From Deltaproteobacteria bacterium (GTDB taxonomy: Bacteria > Desulfobacterota_B > Binatia > UBA9968): a stretch of 9,622 nucleotides of DNA. The first letter of the stretch is position 1. Each line of letters begins with the position of its first letter. Where the stretch lies: positions 1-9,622 of the forward strand of contig JACZQL010000017.1 of the NCBI GenBank assembly GCA_022545745.1, read 5' to 3'. The translations under genes were made by a program, and so were the position numbers. The notes beneath the pieces were generated by a model. That model did no database searches and was not told where the DNA came from. It was given only the letters and a program-made list of their open reading frames with translations. Shown here piece by piece: positions 1 through 4,764 of this stretch.

Positions 1-1
1 T

Positions 2-421
2 ATGGACGAGCATCGGTACGACGACTGGTTGGCGCTGTGGACGGACGATGCCGTCTATTGGGTCCCGAGCAACAGTGACGACATAGATCCGATGCAAAGT
101 GTATCCATCATTTACGATGACCGCAGGCGAATCGGCGATCGAATTGATCGGCTGAAAAGCGGTATGGCGTACGCGCAGAAGCCTCCTTCGCGCATGCGCC
201 GGGTGGTGTCCAACCTAGAGATAGAAGAGGGTGGGAACGGGGAGGAAACGGTTTATTCGAACTTTGTCCTGACGGAAATGAGAAGGGGGGTGCGCAATAT
301 CTGGGGCGGACGCACCGTTCACAAGCTGCGCCTGGAAAACGGTGATCTCAAAATGGCTTTCAAGAAAGTGCTTCTTGTCGAAAACGACGCAGAGATCCCG
401 TCGCTCGTTTTCCTGATTTAA
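2..421 (+). CDS. Aromatic ring-hydroxylating dioxygenase, small (beta) subunit; 5'-truncated by the window edge
   Basis: This is the small subunit of a Rieske-type ring-hydroxylating dioxygenase, an NTF2/SnoaL-like fold that packs against the catalytic alpha subunit in the cytoplasmic alpha3-beta3 oxygenase and has a mainly structural role. The family signature is visible at the start of the readable part (DEHRYDDWLALW followed by TDDAVYWVP), then an Arg-rich stretch (YDDRRRIGDRIDRL) and the PPSRMRRVVSN segment typical of beta subunits. Only 139 codons are present against about 160-180 in the family, and the DEHRYDDW motif normally lies some 20 residues in, so the ATG at position 2 is probably internal and the true start lies left of the window. 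The stop is TAA at 419-421. The alpha subunit and electron-transfer genes would be expected upstream. The ring substrate cannot be read from this subunit. The next gene faces it and ends 69 nt away. Confidence 0.9.
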   Translation: MDEHRYDDWLALWTDDAVYWVPSNSDDIDPMQSVSIIYDDRRRIGDRIDRLKSGMAYAQKPPSRMRRVVSNLEIEEGGNGEETVYSNFVLTEMRRGVRNIWGGRTVHKLRLENGDLKMAFKKVLLVENDAEIPSLVFLI

Positions 422-427
422 GAGCGG

Positions 428-473
428 TTCAACTGGCTATAAGAAATCAAAAATGATCTCTTTTTGCGTTGAA
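428..473. terminator. AT-rich nested inverted repeats between convergent genes, possible weak bidirectional terminator
   Basis: In the 69-nt gap between the two convergent stops, TTCAAC (428-433) pairs with GTTGAA (468-473), and inside it CAAAAA (448-453) pairs with TTTTTG (461-466) around a 7-nt loop. The inner arms give an A-run on one side and a T-run on the other, which could act in both directions. The stem is not GC-rich, so efficient intrinsic termination is doubtful. Location is the main argument. Confidence 0.3.
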
Positions 474-490
474 GAATTTAGGATGCCTAA

Positions 491-1510
491 CTAAGGGAGC
501 GAGATAGCGTCCTCCGTGAGCTCCCAGGTACTTGGGTGGAAAAGCTCTTCGGGGCGGAGCATGCGCTCGGCGACTCCCTGCTGGAAACAATAGTAAATGA
601 TCTTTTCCAGGATGTGGCGATTCTTATCCAGACCGTAAGCCCAGGGGTCTCCCTGGAAGAGCACCTCCTCTTCATCCCAGTAATGGTTCGGCCACACCAG
701 GCTTGTGGTCCTATCCAATCTGTTTTCCCGACGGGCAAGCGTTTTTGAGCGGGAGAAGAGCTCAAAGAGTTTTCTAGGTAGATCAGGGATCTCTTCCACG
801 AGCGATTTTCGGGCCACGAGTACGTGCATGATGGGGAAGATGCGGGTCTTCTTGAAATAAGACTGTTCTACGTCCTTGTAGTTCTCGAAGAGCCGCTTGA
901 TCCTTTTGTCGCCCCTGCGATAGGCATCCGGCATGAAAGGCACGCCCATGGCGTCGATTGTCCCTTTCAGCAGGGCACTCTCCATGACTTGCTTGACGTC
1001 CCGACCGTTGTTCTCGAGCCAATTAATGGTTGCGCCATTGCGGGGTTCGACATTGTCTTTCTCACCCCGGTCGTCCCAATGGTGCATGGAAACGGCGTAC
1101 CACCGGGCCTGTCTCCCCGAAATGCCGTACTCTTCCTCAAGGATACCTCGAATCCAGATACCCGCGCTCTGGACCCAATCGGCAAAGCCGATCTTTTTAC
1201 CGCTCAAAGAACCCGGTTCGCGGATATCGGAGGCAGGGTTGCAGAAGATAAAGGCATGACGGAACCTTTTGGCCGGGAAGACGGGTACGCCGATGAACTC
1301 ACTCTTGTTTCTCGAGGTGTAGTAAATGTACTCGGTAATGGAGAACTCCGAGACATCGAACTCTCCCTGGAATACCCGGGCAAAGGCGTTGCGCGGTTCC
1401 GTCAGTTCGACGAGTCGCAGATCGACTCCTTCCAGTTTAATGAAACCTTTGTGGATGGCGGTGGTTCGATCGTAGTTGAGACAGGCCAGGGTCAGTTTGG
1501 GTTTTGACAT
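491..1510 (-). CDS. 4,5-dihydroxyphthalate decarboxylase-like protein (type 2 periplasmic-binding fold, cytoplasmic)
   Basis: This 339-residue protein resembles the family annotated as 4,5-dihydroxyphthalate decarboxylase or ABC-type substrate-binding protein. Supporting features are the N-terminal LTLACLNYDRTTAI block followed by GVDLRLVEL, the FDVSEFSITEYI segment, the PVFPAKRFRHAFIFCN stretch with SDIREPGSLSGKKIGF after it, and GIWIRGILEEEYGI. No signal peptide is visible (it starts MSKPKLTLACLNYD), which argues against a classical periplasmic transporter component and for a cytoplasmic enzyme or ligand-binding protein. The ATG at 1508-1510 is preceded by a strong GGGAGGG site about 4 nt upstream, which fixes the start. 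It converges on a ring-hydroxylating dioxygenase subunit, so a role in catabolism of an aromatic carboxylate (decarboxylation of a diol product) is plausible. Many homologues with this label have no proven reaction, so the exact substrate and even enzymatic activity are uncertain. Confidence 0.8.
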   Translation of the reverse strand: MSKPKLTLACLNYDRTTAIHKGFIKLEGVDLRLVELTEPRNAFARVFQGEFDVSEFSITEYIYYTSRNKSEFIGVPVFPAKRFRHAFIFCNPASDIREPGSLSGKKIGFADWVQSAGIWIRGILEEEYGISGRQARWYAVSMHHWDDRGEKDNVEPRNGATINWLENNGRDVKQVMESALLKGTIDAMGVPFMPDAYRRGDKRIKRLFENYKDVEQSYFKKTRIFPIMHVLVARKSLVEEIPDLPRKLFELFSRSKTLARRENRLDRTTSLVWPNHYWDEEEVLFQGDPWAYGLDKNRHILEKIIYYCFQQGVAERMLRPEELFHPSTWELTEDAISLP

Positions 1511-1556
1511 GTTACCCTCCCGGTGCCTTTGCAGCCCCTACTTCGTACACGTGCCG

Positions 1557-1577
1557 TTTTCAAGGCGGCCTTGAAAA
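1557..1577. promoter_or_regulatory. 9-bp perfect inverted repeat upstream of the decarboxylase-like gene (operator or leader hairpin)
   Basis: TTTTCAAGG (1557-1565) and CCTTGAAAA (1569-1577) form a perfect 9-bp dyad with a 3-nt CGG spacer. It lies 47-67 nt upstream of the ATG of the minus-strand decarboxylase-like gene, a normal place for an operator or a 5' leader hairpin. I see no regulator gene beside it and no convincing -10/-35 pair around it, so the function is inferred from symmetry and position only. Confidence 0.4.
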
Positions 1578-1730
1578 ATCACTTAACTAACTTTCTCAAC
1601 GAAAGCAACAATTCCTATGGCAGCCGACCAGGTTTCACTTTTCCCCTAAAGCCTATGAACTCCAGCCGAATCTAAGTTAATTTAGCCTGAAAGTTGGATT
1701 GTGGTCAGGTCTATCATCGTAGCATACAAT

Positions 1731-1765
1731 AGCTATCAGCCGTCAGCTTTCAGCTATCAGCCTCG
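1731..1765. repeat. Heptamer tandem array 1 (AGCTATC-type)
   Basis: Five adjacent 7-nt units in perfect register begin at 1731, 1738, 1745, 1752 and 1759. Units 1 and 4 are AGCTATC, unit 3 is AGCTTTC, unit 2 is AGCCGTC, and the last, AGCCTCG, is degenerate. All five begin with AGC. A period of seven is not a codon period, so this is not coding. Confidence 0.8.
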
Positions 1766-1805
1766 GAAAGGGATTAGAAAAAACAAAGCGCAAGGAGAAC
1801 TAATT

Positions 1806-1824
1806 TCTGGCCGGAATGGCCAGA
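1806..1824. repeat. Perfect 7-bp GC-rich hairpin
   Basis: TCTGGCC (1806-1812) and GGCCAGA (1818-1824) are exact inverted repeats around a 5-nt GGAAT loop. There is no T-run after it on either strand, so it is not a typical intrinsic terminator. It may still lie in the 3' untranslated region of the minus-strand HPF gene or serve as a protein site. Confidence 0.4.
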
Positions 1825-1871
1825 TAATGATCTGCGTAAATCTGCGGTTAATTCTCCTCTTTTAAGTTACT

Positions 1872-1906
1872 ATCTTCGATCCTCGATGCTCTATCCTCGA
1901 CTCTCG
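1872..1906. repeat. Heptamer tandem array 2 (ATCCTCG-type)
   Basis: Five 7-nt units in register begin at 1872, 1879, 1886, 1893 and 1900. Units 2 and 4 are exact ATCCTCG, unit 1 is ATCTTCG, unit 3 is ATGCTCT and unit 5 is ACTCTCG. A sixth, more diverged unit (TCTCTCC, 1907-1913) may continue the series. Confidence 0.75.
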
Positions 1907-1915
1907 TCTCTCCCC

Positions 1916-1950
1916 ACTCAGCACTCAGTACTCGCTACTCAGTACTACTC
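1916..1950. repeat. Heptamer tandem array 3 (ACTCAGT-type)
   Basis: Five 7-nt units in register begin at 1916, 1923, 1930, 1937 and 1944. Units 2 and 4 are exact ACTCAGT, unit 1 is ACTCAGC, unit 3 is ACTCGCT and unit 5 is ACTACTC. A 10-nt direct repeat (ACTCAGTACT at 1923 and 1937) spans the register. The array ends 15 nt from the HPF stop codon. Confidence 0.8.
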
Positions 1951-1965
1951 AAAAGCGCTTTGTGC

Positions 1966-2526
1966 TCAGCCGTGGTGCTTGCCCACAGGCCTAACGGTGC
2001 TGGCTTGGGGACCCTTCTCCCCGGCTTCCTCGGCGAAGTGTACTTCCGTCCCGACCTCCATATGCTCGAAGTGACCATCTAATACGCTGTTCCTATGAAA
2101 ATAAATTTCTCGCCCATCTTCGGTTTCGAGAAAGCCATAGCCCCCTTGGCTAAAGACCTTACTGACCCGAGCCATGGGGACCCCTTCATGTCCTTTTACC
2201 TCGCCACGCTGGCGTCGCGCATAATCCTGCAGCTGGCGACGAGCGGCGTCAAAGGCTTCTTGAATGGAGATATAAATATCTTCATGGGTGCTATGCTTGG
2301 TGGGCTCTCTATTAATCACCACCTCCCACCCGGGCACCTTGACATCCACGCGTACGTGATAGGCTATGCCCTTGTGGTGATGCCGATGGGGAACCTCCAC
2401 AACTACCCGGCAGCTCGTAATCCTATCATAGAAGTGATCCAGCTTTGAAGCTTTATCACGGATCTCGTCCTCGATGACCTCGGTGGAATCCATGTTGCGA
2501 AACGTAATCTGCAGCGGTACCGTCAT
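1966..2526 (-). CDS. Ribosome hibernation factor HPF/RaiA fused to a C-terminal cold-shock domain
   Basis: The first ~105 residues are a RaiA/HPF domain: VPLQITFRNMDSTEVIEDEI at the N-terminus, then KASKLDHFYDRITSCRVVVE, a His-rich turn, and the ISIQEAFDAARRQLQDYARR helix. Proteins of this family bind the 30S decoding region and stall ribosomes under stress. The last ~70 residues are a cold-shock domain with RNP1-like GYGFLE and RNP2-like IYFHR, ending GEKGPQASTVRPVG, which should bind single-stranded RNA or DNA. A cold-shock domain here takes the place of the dimerisation domain found in long HPF. Two in-frame ATGs exist, at 2530-2532 and 2524-2526. GGAGG sits only 2 nt from the first but 8 nt from the second, so I chose the second, giving 186 residues (MTVPLQ). 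It stands alone, reading away from the universal-stress relic. No clear promoter was identified. Confidence 0.95.
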   Translation of the reverse strand: MTVPLQITFRNMDSTEVIEDEIRDKASKLDHFYDRITSCRVVVEVPHRHHHKGIAYHVRVDVKVPGWEVVINREPTKHSTHEDIYISIQEAFDAARRQLQDYARRQRGEVKGHEGVPMARVSKVFSQGGYGFLETEDGREIYFHRNSVLDGHFEHMEVGTEVHFAEEAGEKGPQASTVRPVGKHHG

Positions 2527-2532
2527 AGTCAT

Positions 2533-2540
2533 TCCCTCCA
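2533..2540 (-). promoter_or_regulatory. Ribosome-binding site that decides the HPF start
   Basis: On the minus strand the purine-rich GGAGGGA lies directly in front of the first of two in-frame ATGs. Its spacing (2 nt from GGAGG) is too short for that ATG and ideal (8 nt) for the second at 2524-2526. Confidence 0.6.
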
Positions 2541-2605
2541 GAAATTGGACCTAACGAACAACAATTTCTTTGTTAAGCACGAAAGGAAGCGCATCCAAAA
2601 TCACC

Positions 2606-2632
2606 GAACGAAATATCGTTCTTTCAATTGAA
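2606..2632. promoter_or_regulatory. Two adjacent dyads, possible regulator-binding sites
   Basis: GAACGA (2606-2611) and TCGTTC (2616-2621) form a perfect 6-bp dyad with a 4-nt spacer. It is followed immediately by the 10-nt palindrome TTCAATTGAA (2623-2632). They lie about 80-105 nt upstream of the HPF ATG and about 90-115 nt upstream of the sigma-54-like element, so they could serve either gene. This is symmetry evidence only. Confidence 0.35.
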
Positions 2633-2664
2633 CAATGGTACTCCATTATCAACGATTTCCCAAG

Positions 2665-2692
2665 ATTTAGAATTTTCAATTTAGATTTTGAA
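2665..2692. repeat. AT-rich heptamer tandem array 4 (ATTTAGA-type)
   Basis: Units begin at 2665 (ATTTAGA), 2672 (ATTTTCA), 2679 (ATTTAGA) and 2686 (TTTTGAA, diverged). The seven-base register matches the other arrays although the sequence differs. Low base complexity makes chance more likely here than for arrays 1-3. Confidence 0.45.
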
Positions 2693-2722
2693 TGAATTCA
2701 ATGATTTAAGGTCCAATCATAC

Positions 2723-2737
2723 TGGCATCCTTTGTGC
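2723..2737 (+). promoter_or_regulatory. Candidate sigma-54 (-24/-12) promoter
   Basis: TGGCATCCTTTGTGC has the invariant GG (2724-2725) and GC (2736-2737) at the exact 12-nt distance of the sigma-54 consensus, with TGGCA intact in the -24 box and TGC in the -12 box. Transcription would begin near 2749, some 74 nt before the universal-stress-protein relic. An IHF-like match with one mismatch (TATCAA-CGAT-TTC, 2647-2659) and a dyad farther upstream give the arrangement usual for such promoters. Confidence 0.45.
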
Positions 2738-2808
2738 GTTTATTAGACTTACAGGCGGTCATCATAAGGTCACTGAAAAAATCGACGTCCTTATAAGAGC
2801 CGTAGAAT

Positions 2809-2816
2809 AGGAGGAG
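2809..2816 (+). promoter_or_regulatory. Strong ribosome-binding site facing an ATT codon
   Basis: AGGAGGAG at 2809-2816 is a near-perfect Shine-Dalgarno sequence. At the correct spacing of 6 nt stands ATT (2823-2825), not ATG. The codons that follow match the start of universal stress proteins, so ATT occupies the position of the ancestral start codon. Confidence 0.6.
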
Positions 2817-2822
2817 ATTCGA

Positions 2823-3011
2823 ATTTACACCAAGATCCTGGTGCCATTGGATGGTTCCCAACTGGCGGAACTAACCTTGCCCCATGTCGTAGAGCTGGCT
2901 AAAAACCTGCGGCTCTTTCCCTCGCTCATTCTTATTGGAGGATTGGTGGTTGGTTACGTTGCGGCTATCTGGATTTCCGATTTCGCGGTTCGGCGCCTAG
3001 CACCCATCTAG
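2823..3011 (+). pseudogene. Universal stress protein (UspA) N-terminal relic joined in frame to a membrane-spanning tail
   Basis: Reading from ATT at 2823 gives 62 codons to TAG at 3009-3011. Residues 2-30 (YTKILVPLDGSQLAELTLPH, then VVELAKNLR) are the first strand and helix of a universal stress protein, with the LVPLDGS signature. From about residue 32 the match ends and a hydrophobic segment follows (LFPSLILIGGLVVGYVAAIW), then SDFAVRRLAP, which looks like the last transmembrane helix and basic tail of an unrelated membrane protein that I do not recognise. Usp domains are about 140-150 residues, so most of the domain is missing. The simplest reading is a deletion that joined the 5' end of a usp gene to the 3' end of a downstream gene, plus an ATG-to-ATT change. 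A small membrane protein initiated at ATT, as in the known ATT-start gene infC, is not excluded because the frame is open and the ribosome-binding site is intact. Confidence 0.6.
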
Positions 3012-3022
3012 GGGCCTCGTTA

Positions 3023-3050
3023 GGGTCCCCATCCCCCCGCTGGGGGACCC
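3023..3050. terminator. GC-rich 8-bp hairpin after the Usp relic
   Basis: GGGTCCCC (3023-3030) and GGGGACCC (3043-3050) are perfect inverted repeats around a 12-nt C-rich loop, 11 nt after the relic's stop codon. The position suits a terminator, but no T-run follows, so Rho-independent termination is unproven. Confidence 0.35.
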
Positions 3051-3076
3051 GGAACTCCTCATAATAAAACAAAATG

Positions 3077-3105
3077 TTGTACGCTGCTTAAGCCGGTGGT
3101 ATCAT
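3077..3105 (+). promoter_or_regulatory. Candidate sigma-70-type promoter of the trehalose operon
   Basis: TTGTAC (3077-3082) and TATCAT (3100-3105) are separated by exactly 17 nt. The -10 matches TATAAT at five of six positions and the -35 matches TTGACA at four of six. Transcription would begin near 3112, leaving a leader of about 97 nt before the TTG start. Confidence 0.35.
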
Positions 3106-3208
3106 TGAGTAAAGAGGAGATTTCAACGAATCCGGTCAGTACCCAATCCCTTGTGACCCTTTAACACAAAACCTCAGGATTCGTGCCATTGGTAGGGAGC
3201 CCACTGCT

Positions 3209-4756
3209 TTGACTGTGCATCACTTTGACGCGATTATCTTCGATCTCGATGGCGTTGTTACCGACACCGCAAAAGTCCACGCCACCGCTTGGAAAGAGCT
3301 GTTTGATACTTACCTCAAGACCAGGGAACAAAGGGACAAAGAGGCTTTTACCCCCTTTGACACTGGATCTGATTATCTCACCTACATCGATGGAAAGCCC
3401 CGCTACGATGGGGTTCAAAGCTTTCTTGAATCGCGACAAATTCACATTCCCCGTGGCAAACCCTCGGATCAACCGGACGAAGAAACCGTCTGCGGACTCG
3501 GGAACCAAAAAAATCAGCGATTCGCTGAGATTTTAGCGAGGGACGGGGTTGAGGTTTTTCACTCCACGGTCGATCTCATTAAAGAGCTGAGGACTCAGGG
3601 GATCAAAGTAGCGATCGCATCTTCTAGCAAGAACTGTCAGGCCGTTCTCAAGATTGCTGGCCTCGAACATCTGTTCGACACCAGGGTCGATGGTAGCGTT
3701 TCAGAATCCCTCGGACTCAAAGGTAAACCGGACCCGGACATCTTTTTAAAGAGTGCCGAACTCCTCGGTGTGGCCCCAAGCCGAGCCGGAATCGTAGAGG
3801 ACGCCATTGCCGGGGTGGAGGCAGGCAGAAGGGGAAAATTTGGTCTGGTCATTGGTGTGGATCGACAAGGGGATCCCAACAGCCTCACAGAAAATGGGGC
3901 GGATCGAGTGGTGGGAGATCTGGGCGAAATCAGCGTGAAGGAGATTGAAGAGTGGTTCCGGCAGCATGGGCCGGGACTACCGTCGGCCCTCAACCGATTG
4001 GATGAGATCAAGCAACGGATATCCAAGAAGCGGGCGGTGGTCTTCCTCGACTACGATGGGACCCTGACTCCCATCGTTGAAAAACCGGATTTGGCCATTA
4101 TGTCCGAAGAGATGCGGGACGTCGTGCGTCAGTTAGCCGCTACTTTGACCGTGGGAATCGTTAGCGGTCGTGCGCGTCCGAAGGTTTATGATTTTGTTAA
4201 GCTGGACGAACTCATTTATGCAGGGAGCCATGGATTTGATATTGCGTGCCCCGGCAGATCCCAGATCCTGCACGAAGAGGGAAAACGCTTTTTACCTGCC
4301 ATTGACAAAGCCTACAAGAAGATCACGAAGCTCGTGCAACCTATTGAAGGGTCCCTGGTGGAGCATACTGGCTTCTCCATATCCGTCCACTATCGGTTAG
4401 TAGCGGACGACAAAGTTCCTGTGATAGAACGCATGGTGGACCAACTCCTCAAAGAGAACCCCACCTTACGCAAGACTCACGGAAAGAAGGTCTTCGAGAT
4501 TCGACCCAAGATCGATTGGGACAAGGGCAAGGCCGTTCTGTGGATCTTGAAAGCCCTGGACCTGGATACGCCTGACGTGATGCCATTCTATCTTGGCGAC
4601 GACACCACCGACGAAGATGCCTTTCGGGCACTTGAGGGGAGAGGCATAGGCATACTGGTGACTGACGCACCCAGGCCCACGCGGGCGTCCTACACCCTTA
4701 AGGACACGGATGAAGTGAGGAAATTTTTGCTCTCATTAATCGGTCTGGTGGAATAG
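3209..4756 (+). CDS. Bifunctional beta-phosphoglucomutase-like / trehalose-6-phosphate phosphatase fusion
   Basis: Two HAD-superfamily enzymes are fused in 515 residues. Residues ~7-250 resemble beta-phosphoglucomutase (beta-glucose-1-phosphate to glucose-6-phosphate): FDLDGV with nucleophile D12 and acid/base D14, ASSSKN (138-142), Lys in GKPDPDIF (K173), and acidic VED (E197, D198), all intact. Residues ~268-510 are a trehalose-6-phosphate phosphatase (OtsB type): DYDGTL with D281 and D283, GIVSGR, GSHGFDI, EHTGFSISVHYR, FEIRPKIDWDKG and the metal-binding GDDTTDEDAF, also intact. Both activities are therefore expected in the cytoplasm. The start is TTG, 9 nt after AGGGAG; GTG at 3215 is an alternative, and the frame stays open upstream to 3113 without a usual start codon. 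A GH65 phosphorylase gene follows after 8 nt. The same domain order occurs inside the mycobacterial protein OtsB1. No trehalose-6-phosphate synthase lies in the window. Confidence 0.93.
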   Translation: MTVHHFDAIIFDLDGVVTDTAKVHATAWKELFDTYLKTREQRDKEAFTPFDTGSDYLTYIDGKPRYDGVQSFLESRQIHIPRGKPSDQPDEETVCGLGNQKNQRFAEILARDGVEVFHSTVDLIKELRTQGIKVAIASSSKNCQAVLKIAGLEHLFDTRVDGSVSESLGLKGKPDPDIFLKSAELLGVAPSRAGIVEDAIAGVEAGRRGKFGLVIGVDRQGDPNSLTENGADRVVGDLGEISVKEIEEWFRQHGPGLPSALNRLDEIKQRISKKRAVVFLDYDGTLTPIVEKPDLAIMSEEMRDVVRQLAATLTVGIVSGRARPKVYDFVKLDELIYAGSHGFDIACPGRSQILHEEGKRFLPAIDKAYKKITKLVQPIEGSLVEHTGFSISVHYRLVADDKVPVIERMVDQLLKENPTLRKTHGKKVFEIRPKIDWDKGKAVLWILKALDLDTPDVMPFYLGDDTTDEDAFRALEGRGIGILVTDAPRPTRASYTLKDTDEVRKFLLSLIGLVE

Positions 4757-4764
4757 GGATACTG

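Larger units (their letters stand above)
1511..1965. other. Non-coding spacer rich in short tandem repeats
   Basis: This 455-nt gap lies between the start of the decarboxylase-like gene and the end of the HPF gene. I find no credible gene: open frames across it are short and run over repeats with a period of seven. It holds a 9-bp dyad near the left end, three heptamer arrays, a 10-nt direct duplication (ATCTGCG at 1830-1836 and 1840-1846) and a 7-bp hairpin. It must also carry the promoter for the minus-strand decarboxylase-like gene, which I could not locate with confidence. Confidence 0.75.
2527..3208. other. Long intergenic region between divergent genes
   Basis: About 680 nt separate the HPF start from the trehalose operon start. 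No intact conventional gene is present. In order it contains an AT-rich stretch with dyads (2606-2632), an AT-rich heptamer array (2665-2692), a sigma-54-like element (2723-2737), a ribosome-binding site and universal-stress-protein relic (2809-3011), a GC-rich hairpin (3023-3050), a sigma-70-like promoter (3077-3105) and a ~100-nt leader to the TTG start of the next gene. Confidence 0.75.

Noticed and set aside
824..1507. 227-codon open frame on the plus strand
   Set aside because: It lies antisense to the decarboxylase-like gene, has no family resemblance, and the minus-strand gene has a good ribosome-binding site and clear homology.
491..1510. Periplasmic binding protein of an ABC transporter
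   Set aside because: There is no signal peptide or lipobox and no permease or ATPase gene in view. It was kept only as an alternative within the entry.
1806..1824. Rho-independent terminator for the HPF gene
   Set aside because: The hairpin is good, but neither side has a T-run and it is about 140 nt past the stop, so it is listed only as a hairpin.
1731..1950. CRISPR array
   Set aside because: The repeats are 7 nt long, contiguous and without spacers, and no cas gene is near.
2095..2448. 117-codon plus-strand open frame across the HPF gene
   Set aside because: It is a shadow of the HPF-CSD gene, with no recognisable domain and no ribosome-binding site.
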